Positions 1-12,404 of a DNA stretch of 64,000 bases are shown here, piece by piece. Under the pieces are notes generated by a model, which saw only the letters and a program-made list of their open reading frames with translations, had not been told where the DNA came from and ran no database searches. Numbering within the stretch: position 1 is the stretch's first letter; each line of letters starts with the position of its first letter. Origin of the DNA: Candidula unifasciata (lineage: Eukaryota; Mollusca; Gastropoda; Stylommatophora; Geomitridae). Where the stretch lies: NCBI GenBank assembly GCA_905116865.2, contig CAJHNH020000220.1, positions 22,501 to 86,500 on the forward strand. Direction: 5' to 3'. The position numbers were made by a program, and so were the translations under genes.

Positions 1-499
1 CACGGGCATGAAGACAGTCTGACAAGCTAAGAAACAGACACACTAGAGATGTTTTTACGAATAGACGAAAACACAGATATGTAAATAGAGAGAGAGACAA
101 AATGATTGATTAACTGATTGATTGATTGATCAGGCAGAAATATACATTATTCACTCTATGAAATCAACAATTATTGTCTCCACCCACAGAGACATCATGA
201 AAATAAAAACCAACGATCAATAAAAACATCATTTCCTCAAGCTTCAATCACGGATTTACAAACCATCAGACAAGTGAATATTTTGTCTGTCTATTTGCTG
301 GTGTAATAGAATGTAACAAGATGTTTTATGTTGACAGTTATAACCACATCGATTTATAGATTTGTTATAAAGATACATATACATCTCCTGGTAGAAAAAG
401 AACGGCAACATAAATCTCTACATCTCAGGGTTAAAAGATAAGTACTAGGCAAGACATTAAGAAACATTTACATCTCATATTCAAGCAATAGCAAACTTC
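1..499. other. AT-rich intronic sequence, no feature seen
   Basis: It contains only short low-complexity tracts such as a GATT run near 110-130. No exon-like frame, tRNA or clear mobile element was recognised. It probably belongs to the intron before exon 1. Confidence 0.5.
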
Positions 500-768
500 T
501 TCTCATTCTGCCTCTCTAACCCCCCAGTGGAGCATAGGCAACTCAAGCGAAATCGTTCTATCCTTCGCTATCATGTGCTGCTTTCCTCATGTCTTTCCCT
601 ATCTTTAACTTCACTCTCTAGATTCCTTCTGAGTGTTTTGTTGTGTGTGTGTATGTGTGTGGTTTTCCTTTTTTTTCACTGCCTTTGTGGGTTCTTAGTT
701 TTTTTTCAGTGTGTGTTCTAACCGACGCCAGTGTCCATTTTTGTTCACCCCTTGATCCACTAGAACTT

Positions 769-806
<38 letters not shown>

Positions 807-1005
807 CCCCCCTAAAGTTCTTCATTAGCGCTTCTATCATACCATTTAATTCCCTATATTCTCTACAGAAACCAGTTAATGAATGTTTGTGGTTTATTAG
901 TAATTGCCTAACTTGTTCTGCATGTTAACATAAATTAACATATATTGAGTTCAGTTTCAACCTCTACAAATTGCCTGGTGCTGTAATAATGCACTTTGGT
1001 ATTCA
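500..1005 (-). mobile_element. LINE 3' fragment, family F1 (decayed)
   Basis: Read on the minus strand it matches the other F1 copies at 14126-14525 (+) and 36960-37385 (-). Shared pieces include the stretch ccccagtggagca near 524 and the text around ttgatccactagaacttg. A poly-T run of about 37 bases (about 770-806) sits inside. The family is recognised from the better copy, whose post-RT region resembles the well-known LINE motif with an RRELE core. Confidence 0.6.
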
Positions 1006-1120
1006 TATTTTAATATCCCTATCAGTTCCCCCGACACTATCTATATTACTTCCAAATAGGTGGGATGCCATTGCATGAACCACATTACTATTAGCCTATT
1101 TATATGTTTGTTTGTTTGTT

Positions 1121-1335
1121 TGAGTATCTAGAAGCCATGAGTTGTTAACCCTTAGACTCGCTATTATGGATTTGGCAACCTTCCGGCCTTGATTCCATTG
1201 TAAAATACCGTAGATCTGGGAAAAATGTGGCTTTTCTGCCCACCCCCGGGAGTGAACCCGGACCAAAAGGAGTTCATCACCCGCTCACTGAGCAATCCGG
1301 TTTAGCCAACTACGCTAGAGAGACGGGCAGCTTAT
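1121..1335 (-). mobile_element. tRNA-derived SINE, family S1
   Basis: On the minus strand it has an A-box-like tagcgtagttgg and a B-box-like ggttcactccc (complement at about 1249-1260), followed by a tail with cagaaaagccac. The copy at 52227-52436 on the plus strand shares head and tail along its whole length. It is a pol III retroposon and does not fold as an intact tRNA gene. Confidence 0.75.
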
Positions 1336-1454
1336 TTATAAATGATAGCGTTACGTGTTGCTACATCAAAAGATTTAGTACTCCAAGGTATCTGCTTGTG
1401 TGTTACCAGGGGAGACAATTGCCCTATTAACTTTGATAAACTACTGAACATATA

Positions 1455-1540
1455 AATACCCAAAAAGACCACAACAGCCAACAAATGCAGGAGTTGGTTC
1501 TGCAACATTCTATAAAGGACACCCAATGAACTTTTTAACA
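1455..1540 (+). mobile_element. SINE tail fragment, family S3
   Basis: It shares gaccacaacagcc and gagttggttctgcaac with the tails of the copies at 23375-23618 (-) and 41935-42170 (+), so it is a truncated member without its tRNA head. Confidence 0.55.
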
Positions 1541-1545
1541 TATTC

Positions 1546-2114
1546 TAGCTCTACATCTCATGTTTATCTCATTTATGACACTGTTTTAGTTTACTGATCA
1601 AGAAATGAACACCCTCACACAAGCTTTACATCTCATGTTTATCTCATTTATGACACTGTTTTAGTTTACTGATCAAGAAATGAACACCCTCACACAAGCT
1701 TTACATCTCATGTTTATCTCATTTATGACACTGTTTTAGTTTACTGATCAAGAAATGAACACCCTCACACAAGCTTTACATCTCATGTTTATCTCATTTG
1801 TGACACTGTTTTAGTTTACTGATCAAGAAATGAACACCCTCACACAAGCTTTACATCTCATGTTTATCTCATTTGTGACACTGTTTTAGTTTACTGATCA
1901 AGAAATGAACACCCTCACACAAGCTTTACATCTCATGTTTATCTCATTTGTGACACTGTTTTAGTTTACTGATCAAGAAATGAACACCCTCACACAAGCT
2001 CTACATCTCAGGTTTATCTCATTTGTGACACTGTTTTAGTTTACTGATCAAGAAATAAACACCTGCACACAAGCTCTGCATCTCAGGTTTATCTCATTTG
2101 TGCCCCTGTTTCAG
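1546..2114 (+). repeat. 75-bp tandem array copied from the exon 1 acceptor
   Basis: About 7.6 units of exactly 75 bp (aagct starts at 1546, 1621, 1696, 1771, 1846, 1921, 1996, 2071); the exon itself supplies the next start at 2146. Each unit carries a pyrimidine tract, an AG and a degenerate copy of the first exon codons, reading FTDQEMNTLTQALHLM against ISDQEINSYTQALHLM in the exon. The TAG of each pseudo-acceptor stops the frame. Units become more exon-like toward the right. Confidence 0.92.
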
Positions 2115-2227
2115 ATTTCGGATCAAGAAATAAATTCTTACACTCAAGCTCTACACCTGATGAGAAAGAAACTTCTAGAAGCTCAGGAAGAAGTGAAAAG
2201 TGCTCGAGAAATGGCAGACAAGGCCAA
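2115..2227 (+). CDS. Exon 1 of the window (internal exon, coiled coil)
   Basis: The acceptor is cctgtttcag and the donor GTAAGT at 2228. It reads ISDQEINSYTQALHLM, then a K/E-rich helix ending in REMADKA, and stops after two bases of a Lys codon (phase 2). Its first ~45 bases are the last, intact unit of the 75-bp array lying upstream. No earlier exon is visible in 1-2114, so the gene continues to the left. The incoming phase is inferred from the reading frame, not from a joined exon. Confidence 0.78.
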
Positions 2228-5200
2228 GTAAGTAAACAATACACTCCTGTCTTTCTGTTGTTGATTTCTCCATGTAAGTGTAAACATAAGAGCTGCAGTT
2301 GTGTAGAAGGTTAGACACCCACCTGCCAGTTCTAAGGTCTAGGGTTCACATCCGCATTAGGTCAGATTTGTATAATTCACACATATGGTATTTGGCACTT
2401 GTTCTTTCCTGCCTCCCACACAGTGTGAGCAGTGGGTTACTTGGTAATCACACAGTGTGAGCAGTGGGTTACTTGGTAATCGCACAGTGTGAGCAGTGGG
2501 TTACTTGGTAATCGCACAGTGTGAGCAGTGGGTTACTTGGTAATCGCACAGTGTGAGCAGTGGGTTACTTGGTAATCGCACAGTGTGAGCAGTGGGTTAC
2601 TTGGTAATCGCACAGTGTGAGCAGTGGGTTACTTGGTAATCACACAGTGTGGGCAGTGGGTTACTTGGTAATCACACAGTGTGAGCAGTGGGTTACTTGG
2701 TAATTGCACAGTGTGAGCAGTGGGTTACTTGGTAATCACACAGTGTGAGCAGTGGGTTACTTGGTAATCGCACAGTGTGAGCAGTGGGTTACTTGGTAAT
2801 CGCACAGTGTGAGCAGTGGGTTACTTGGCAATCACACAGTGTGGGCAGTGGGTTACTTGGTAATCACACAGTGTGAGCAGTGGGTTACTTGGTAATTGCA
2901 CAGTGTGAGCAGTGGGTTACTTGGTAATCACACAGTGTGAGCAGTGGGTTACTTGGTAATCACACAGTGTGGGCAGTGGGTTACTTGGTAATCACACAGT
3001 GTGGGCAGTGGGTTACTTGGTAATCACACAGTGTGAGAAGTGGGTTACTTGGTAATCGCACAGTGTGAGAAGTGGGTTACTTGGTAATCACACAGTGTGA
3101 GAAGTGGGTTACTTGGTAATCACACAGTGTGGGCAGTGGGTTACTTGGCAATCACACAGTGTGGGCAGTGGGTTACTTGGTAATCACACAGTGTGAGCAG
3201 TGGGTTACTTGGTAATCACACAGTGTGAGAAGTGGGTTACTTGGTAATCGCACAGTTTGAGAAGTGGGTTACTTGGTAATCACACAGTGTGAGAAGTGGG
3301 TTACTTGGTAATCACACAGTGTGGGCAGTGGGTTACTTGGTAATCGCTCAGTGCCCCATTTTAATTGTACTATACTTTTGATACTCAAGAGCAGCTACAG
3401 CAGGGCTGGGCAAACTTTGGCTTCCAGACCAAACTGGAACTTTTTTCTGGCCTGTGAGGCTGATGTAAATTACTATATAATCTGCAAAGACCGGCTTTGA
3501 CACACACATTAAGGAATGTATACAAGGCTTCAGTGGGAGAGTGTGTTTGGCCAGAGGTATAGCCAGGGATTACAATCTTAGAGTACAGCAGAAAAAACAA
3601 TTATTTTACAAGAAAATCTGGGATTTATGTTTATAATTGATGTTTTTTTTTCCTTTCTATATGGCCCGGGACCAGGTTAGAAACTCTAAATTTGGCCTGC
3701 AGACCAAAGAAAAGGGTGCCCTCCCCCCTGCACTAAAGATATAGAGTAAAAGTTAATTAAACTTTTTCTAAAAATAATGCCTGAGAAAACTGATGAACAT
3801 ACAATTGAATAAGTGAACAGGAGTGAAGACATAAGAGAAATGTCTGCGCAATCACCAGTATCAACAGTTATAAGACAGAGTAATGTCTGGGCAACCACTA
3901 GTATCAACAGTTATAAGAGAAGATGTCTGGACAACCACTAGTATCAATAGTTATAAGAGAAGATGTCTGGACAACCACTAGTATCAACAGTTATATGACA
4001 GAGAAGATGGCTGGGCAACCACTAGCATCAACAGTTATAAGACAGAGAAGTTGTCTGGACAACCACTAGTATCTACAGTTATGAGACAGAGAAGATGTCT
4101 GGACAACCACTAGTATCTACAGTTATAAGACAGAGAAGATGTCTGGACAACCACTAGTATCTACAGTTATGAGACATAGAAGATGTCTGGGCAACCACTA
4201 GTATCTACAGTTATAAGACAGAGAAGATGTCTGGACAACCACTAGTATCTACAGTTATAAGACAGAGAAGATGTCTGGACAACCACTAGTATCTACAGTT
4301 ATGAGACAGAGAAGATGTCTGGGCAACCACTAGTATCTACAGTTATAAGACAGAGAAGATGTCTGGACAACCACTAGTATCTACAGTTATAAGACAGAGA
4401 AGATGTCTGGACAACCACTAGTATCTACAGTTATAAGACAGAGAAGATGTCTGGACAACCACTAGTATCTACAGTTATAAGACAGAGAAGATGTCTGGGC
4501 AACCACTAGTATCTACAGTTATAAGACAGAGAAGATGTCTGGGCAACCACCAGTATCAACAGTTATAAGACAGAGAAGATGTCTGGGCAACCACCAGTAT
4601 CAACAGTTATAAGACAGAGTAATGTCTGGGCAACCACCAGTATCAACAGTTATAAGACAGAGTAATGTCTGGGCAACCACTAGTATCAACAGTTATAAGA
4701 CAGAGAAGATGTCTGCGCAACCACTAGTATCTACAGTTATAAGACAGAGAAGATGTCTGGGCATCCACCAGTATCAACAGTTATAAGACAGAGAAGATGT
4801 CTGGGCAACCACCAGTATCAACAGTTATAAGACAGAGTAATGTCTGGGCAACCACCAGTATCAACAGTTATAAGACAGAGTAATGTCTGGGCAACCACTA
4901 GTATCAACAGTTATAAGACAGAGAAGATGTCTGGGCAACCACTAGTATCTACACTTATGAGACAGAGAAATGTCTGGACAACCACCAGTATCTACAGTTA
5001 TAAGACAGAGAAGATGTCTGGGCAACCACTAGTATCTACAGTTATGAGACAGAGAAATGTCTAGGCAACCACCAGTATCTACAGTTATAAGACAGAGAAG
5101 ATGTCTGGGCAACCACTAGTATCTACAGTTATGAGACAGAGAAATGTCTAGGCAACCACTAGTATCTACAGTTATGAGACAGAGAAATGTCTGAGCAACC

Positions 5201-8200
5201 ACTAGTATCTACAGTTATGAGACAGAGAAATGTCTGGGCAACCACTAGTATCTACAGCTATGAGACAGAGAAATGTCTGAGCAACCACTTGTATCAACTG
5301 TTATGAGACAGAGAAAATGGCTTTATACTGGACACATTCTAAGAGTAGACACAGAATCATATTTACCACAGACCGACTAGATGTTTGCTAAAAGTGACTG
5401 AGGCTGTATCAATAAAACTCTACTCTCCTATGTTATGTAAACACAACGATTACGTGACAAATTTGAAGTTATCGTGGTAATTACGTGACTGGTTTTGAAT
5501 TTCTGGCAGACAGATCAACTCGACAATGTAGCTTATGCATTTCTGCAAAAGAAGGATTCATTGAGTGCTTCAGTATATGAAGCATAGAAGGAAAAGTAAA
5601 GCCAGTATTATTTGATGCTCAGATCTGGCCCAATTTTATAACTGCTCTAATACTTTGATTACCCACAGATGCGAACTTCTCTCACTAGAATTCAAGAGGG
5701 GCAACATGTCACAGGAGCTTGGGAGGCTCAACAATGATGTCTCTAGGAGGAAGACACAAGTGACTGCCCTTGAAACAGAAATCCAGGTTAAGGCTGAGGA
5801 AACCAAGAATATGTGGAGTTTAGGGGTCACTAGGGAAGATGTGAGAGATTTTATAATTATGCAGTTTTTATTTGTTTCCGTATTCTTTGTTCCTGTATCT
5901 TTGCTTCTGAATTCTTTACTTCGGTATTCTTTATGTGCGTACTTTCATTTTTGTACTCTTTTTCATCATTATTACTGTCAGCTGATTTTAATTGTTTTAT
6001 AACTTATTCATGCTTGTTTATGTCATTTCTGTCGTGCTTTAGTTGTTTCTAACATCTGTCTGTCTTTTTCATATTTGATTTTTTTGTCTTATTCATATTT
6101 ATCCTTCTACTTGTTAGTTTTGTATTGTTTTGTATGTTAGTGTTCTGTGTAATTTCTTTCATTCCATCTGCCCTCCATTCTTTCATGTACTTTCATGCGT
6201 TGCCTCTTTCATCATTGTTCGTACTTAATTCACATTGCAGGCAATCTCAGAAAGCAACCGAGTTGTAGTAAAATGTCACAGCTGCTTACAGACACGTCAG
6301 TATCAGGCAGGTTATGGTAGAACACACCACCTAGAGACTAGGTGGCTTGAGCTCTAGGCTAGTAATGTACCTTCACAAGTGTTGTATAAGTCATTTAAAC
6401 TGACATCGAAGAGAAACCCTAACAGAAACTTTGTTGAGAAAGGTCAAATGTGTTGGACTGAATTCCAGCCATCATCATATAAGAGATCCTTTGCTGAATC
6501 ACAGTCACCTGACAATCTGCTTGAAAGACACTGGATCTCTAACTAGTTGTCCTGCGTCATGAACTGTTCCACCCAAGATGCCACTTATATCCTGTTTCCA
6601 TCTTCATGCTGGTCAGTAACTGCCCCTCCATGATATCTAACAGATTGTACATCACAGAACAGTTGAAAGCTAGTTGTGTATTCTTTACAGGACATTACAG
6701 AACCAGCCGCAGCATTTTTTTTTAGCTGTTGTGGTTTTTCTAAGCCAATAAGACAAAGAGTGGGGAAATATTGTAAATAATAGAACAGAGTGGGGGAATA
6801 TTGTAAATAATAAAACAGAGTGGGGGTATATTGTACATAACAGAACAGAGCGGAGGATTTGAATTTAGAAAAACCTGCAAAAATGGTTGTCTATGTCTGC
6901 CATTTTTTTTTTTTTTTTTGGGATATTTCAGTGCCTGGAGATCAAAGCAATCAAAGAAGAAAATGTATCTTTAAAATCTAAGCTAAGGAATGTGGAGGGT
7001 CTTCAGCTTGAGCGGGATGAGTTGGTCCGGCAGATGGAAGCGGCCAAAGAAGATTTGTTTCGTGAACAGAAGCATGGCCGTGCCAGGATGGAGGAGTTAC
7101 AAGAGGTGACGTGATGTCCATGTCAAAAGGTTTGCAAGAATCTGCAAGAGTGTGCTAGAGTGTGCAAGAATCTGCAAGAGTGTGCTAGAATGTGCAATAG
7201 TGTGCAAGACTGTGCTTATGTGTGCATGTATTATGGTATTTTTGATTAAATAATTCAAAAGGTGTTTGGGAAAAAAAGGGGGCGGGGTGTGTTTGAAAGC
7301 ATGTATAGTTACTTCATTCATGAGAATTTCTTTAAAAAAAACTGTAAGGGTGCCTTGGGGAAAAAAAAGGGGGGGGGGGTGATGCGACGTGGGGGGGGGG
7401 GGTGATGCGACGTGGGGGGGGGGGAGCGGTAATAGCTGCTATCATTGTTCAGATATATCAGGTCATGGATCATCAGGTTAGCCATCTCATGAAGGCATTC
7501 ATGCCTGTCGACCAATCTCAGTCTTTAGTGTTCTGAATAATTTACACTGACGATATTCCTCCATGCCACTGTATCAAACTTTCCCCCATTATTTCTCTTG
7601 ATCTGCCTCTGCCTCTTCTACCAGTGATACACGGGCAATACAGAATATACATTGCTTAGGTTTACTTCCAGCTACTAAAAAAGCATTTTTTTTTTAAACT
7701 CTGATGTCAAGTGACTGACATAACTGAACTATGGGAAATAAACTAAGATGACAAGGCAGACCATAAACAATTGAAATTTAAAGTCATGATGACCATAGTG
7801 GAAATCTTTTTCTTCTTATTCTTCTTCTAGCATTCACTGGCAGTAAACTCTAGCAGAAAGATCTGGTCCACTTCTAGACTTCAGTCTTTTTCCAGAATTT
7901 GAGTTTTGTTTGCACATCTGTTTTACAGATCTGGCTTATTTGCGTGCAGACTTTTATTTCCTCGTCTCTCAGATAGATGCATGCTGGCTTCGATCATAAA
8001 TTATCGACTTGTATGACATGCTTGTTACGAAGACAATGGGGGCTACCTACTGAGATTGGTTTCATTTGAACATGTTGTGTACCATAGTTACAGAAAATTG
8101 CTTATTGGTTGTTCAGGGTTGTGACCATAACAATGAAAACGAGAGAGTGCATTACTTCTCAACATGTGCACTTCTGATGTATTTCAACATGTGCATTTCT

Positions 8201-11200
8201 GATGTATTTCAACATGTGCACATCTGATGTATTTCAATATGTGCACATCTGATGTATTTCAACATGTGCACATCTGATGTGTTTCAACATGTGCACATCT
8301 GATGTGTTTCAATGTGTGCACATCTGATGTGTTTCAACATGTGCACATCTGATGTGTTTCAACATGTGCACATTTGATGTGTTTCAACATGTGCACATCT
8401 GATGTGTTTCAAAATGTGCACATCTGATGTATTTCAACATGTGCACTTCTGTATTTCAACATGTGCACATCTGATGTATTTCAACATGTGCACATCTGAT
8501 GTGTTTCAACGTGTGCACATCTGATGTATTTTAACATGTGCACATCTGATGTATTTCAACATGTGCACATCTGATGTATTTCAACATGTGCACATCTGAT
8601 GTATTTCAACATGTGCACATCTGATGTATTTCAACATGTGCACATCTGATGTGTTTCAACGTGTGCACGTCTGATGTATTTCAACATGTGCACATCTGAT
8701 GTATTTCAACATGTGCACATCTGATGTATTTCAACATGTGCACATCTGATGTGTTTCAACATGTGCACATCTGATGTGTTTCAACATGTGCACATCTGAT
8801 GTATTTCAACATGTGCACATCTGATGTATTTCAACATGTGCACATCTGATGTATTTCAACATGTGCACATCTGATGTATTTCAACATGTGCACATCTGAT
8901 GTATTTCAACATGTGCACATTAGATGTATTTCAACATGTGCACATCTGATGTGTTTCAACATGTGCACATCTGATGTATTTCAACATGTGCACATCTGAT
9001 GTATTTCAACATGTGAACATCTGATGTATTTCAACATGTGCACATCTGATGTATTTCAACATGTGCACATCTGATGTATTTCAACATGTGCACATCTGAT
9101 GTATTTCAACATGTGCACATCTTATGTATTTCAACATGGAAATAAAGTAAACGACCTTTTCCATGCCTTCAGCTGCATTGGTTCTATAGGGCTACACCCT
9201 GGCTGAGCTCCCCTGACAGGAGCCGGCCCTTGGCTACACACTGGCTGAGCTCCCCTGACAGGAGCCGGCCCTTGGCTACACCCTGGCTGAGCTCCCCTGA
9301 CAGGAGCCGGCCCTTGGCTACACCCTGGCTGAGCTTCCCTGACAGGAGCCGGCCCTTGGCTACACCCTGGCTGAGCTCCCCTGACAGGAGCCGGCCCTTG
9401 GCTACACCCTGGCTGAGCTCCCCTGACAGGAGCCGGCCCTTGGCTACACCCTGGCTGAGCTCCCCTGACAGGAGCCGGCCCTTGGCTACACCCTGGCTGA
9501 GCTCCCCTGACAGGAGCCGGCCCTTGGCTACACCCTGGCTGAGCTCCCCTGACAGGAGCCGGCCCTTGGCTACACCCCGGCTGAGCTGCAGACAGGAGCC
9601 GGCCCTTGGCTACACCCCAGCCTAGCTCAAGACAGGAGCCGGCCCTTGGCTACACCCCGGCTGAGCTCCCCTGACAGGAGCCGGCCCTTGGCTACACCCC
9701 GGCTGAGCTCCCCTGACAGGAGCCAGCCCTTGGCTACACCCCGGCCTAGCTGCAGACAGGAGCCGGCCCTTGGCTACACCCCGGCTGAGCTCCCCTGACA
9801 GGAGCCAGCCCTTGGCTACACCCCTGCTGAGCTGCAGACAGGAGCAGGCCCTTGGCTACACCCCGGCTGAGCTGCAGACAGGAGCCGGCCCTTGGCTACA
9901 CCCTGGCTGAGCTCCCCTGACAGGAGCCGGCCCTTGGCTACACCCTGGCTGAGCTCCCCTGACAGGAGCAGGTCCTTGGCTACACCCTGGCTGAGCTCCC
10001 CTGACAGGAGCAGGTCCTTGGCTACACCCCGGCTGAGCTCCCCTGACAGGAGCAGGTCCTTGGCTACACCCCGACCGAGCTGCAGACAGGAGCAGGCCCT
10101 TGGCGACACCTTTAGTCGATAGACCAATCATGATTCAGCAATATATTGTTGAATTTTAAAATACATATACCAGATGATTTATCATGCTCAGACCTGACAT
10201 AAAACATGAAAGCCTAATATCACTTCGAAGCGATGTTTGGTGTACACAGAACAAGGCTGATCACTCACAGATCGTTGTTTGAGACACAAAATGGCAAATA
10301 TTTTTGATTCACACCAAAAATGGCTGACCACTCACAGATAGTTGTTTGGGACACAACCTGGCTAATATGTTTGATGCACACTGAAAAAGGCTGACCACTC
10401 ACAGATAGTTGTTTGGGACACAAAATGGCTTATATGTTGGGACACACCAAAAATGGCTGATCACTCACTGATACTTGTTTGAGACACAAAATGGCTTATA
10501 TGTTGGGACACATCAAAAATGGCTGATCACTCACAGATACTTGTTTGGGACTCAGCCTGGCTAATATGATTGGTTCACCTTGAAAAAGGCTGATTACTCA
10601 CAGATAGTTGTTTGGGACTCAGCCAGGCATATTTATTTGCAGGAGATGGATAATCTGGCCGGTAAACTGGAAGAGACAGAGAGTAACTGGAGCCTAGACC
10701 AAGCTCAGCTGGCGAAGCTGGAAGCTGCAGTCAAGAAGATTGAGAAGGAGAAGAACGAACTGTTGCAGGTAAGTTCACTTCTGAAAACATATTTCTCCTA
10801 AGATGTTAATTAAATGTGTTCTTCTTTGTCTTCGTGCTAGCATTCACCAGCCAGCGGACAGTTCTGGCTGTTCATCCAACAGACAGACCCACCCTGACTT
10901 TGTAGGAAACACCCCTAATTAGTCACCTTTTAGGACAGGCTTCTTAAAAATTAGTGGGTCTGTCCCAAAACGGGAGCATAGAAACCCACAATAGGAAGTA
11001 ATTTCTTAGAATCTGTAGTATTTTTTTTTCCTTTCTAAATTGCAGTTCCTTCTTTCCCAACTCGCACTTGGTTGGAGTTTGTTGGCTATAAAGTATCCAC
11101 AAGTAATGGACAAAACAGGAGTCATCTATAAAACATACACACACAAACACACACACACACAAACACACATATATATATATTTATATACATACATACACAC

Positions 11201-12055
11201 ACACACATATATACACGGACACACATATATATATACACACACATACACACACATACACACAGAGACACACACACACTGGAGAGCATGAGCATCTATACTG
11301 CACAAAAACACACATACACCCAATCTCTCTCTCTCTCGCTCTCTCTCACTAGAATGCAGGTTACTTAGTAAAGACAGTGCTGCCCAGATGTAACTGTGTG
11401 AAGTAGTTGAACTGGGTTTATAAACCTCCTCATGGGTTCCAGGGCCCCATTGTGGGGAGTCAGGGCGCACATTAGACCCACTGCTAACTTCTCTCCAACC
11501 AGCGTCTCATATGAATCGGCTAATTAGTGCTTTCCTTCCAAATTGGAGTGCATCCGCCCGAGAGGCAAGGAATCGAAACTCTGCATACAAGTAAGCCATA
11601 TCTGGGAACTGCATGTGCATGCAAAACTCAAAGTTGGAAGAAAATTAAAGTCCAGAAGTGGACGAACAACCAAAACTTTTTTGCTGGAGTTTACAGCCAG
11701 AGAATGCAAAGAAGAAGAAGAAGAAGAAGAAAAAGAAGAATGAGAGGAAGAAGAACAAGAAGAAGAAGAACAAAAACAACAGCAACAACAACAACAACAA
11801 CAGTGGCAACTAGGTTTATGTGCTCCTGTCTGACGTACATCTATGACCAGCTAATCCTGGAGAATATAATCCTGGAGAATATAATCCTGGAGAATATAAT
11901 CCTGGAGAATATAATCCTGGAGAATATAATCCTGGAGAATATAATCCTGGAGAATATAATCCTGGAGAATATAATCCTGGAGAATATAATCCTGGAGAGA
12001 AACATAAAAAAATATTACCAATAAAGATGTAACCCCTAGCCAGTGTATGTGTGTA

Positions 12056-12110
<55 letters not shown>

Positions 12111-12199
12111 ATGTGTGTATGTATGTGTGTGTGTGTGTGTGTATGTGTGCATGTGTGTATGTATGTGTGTGTGTGTGTGTGTGCATGTGTGTATGTATG

Positions 12200-12267
<68 letters not shown>

Positions 12268-12289
12268 TGTGTGTGTGTGCATGTGTGTA

Positions 12290-12327
<38 letters not shown>

Positions 12328-12365
12328 TGTATGTGTGTGTGTGTGTGCATGTGTGCATGTGTGTA

Positions 12366-12404
<39 letters not shown>

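Noticed and set aside
2418..3355. CRISPR-like array
   Set aside because: Repeats are contiguous without unique spacers, and the context is a eukaryotic intron.
11527..12024. 165-codon frame with poly-Arg and ILENIILEN repeats
   Set aside because: It is the AAG-tailed interspersed element, its purine tail and the 15-bp array read through; no gene.
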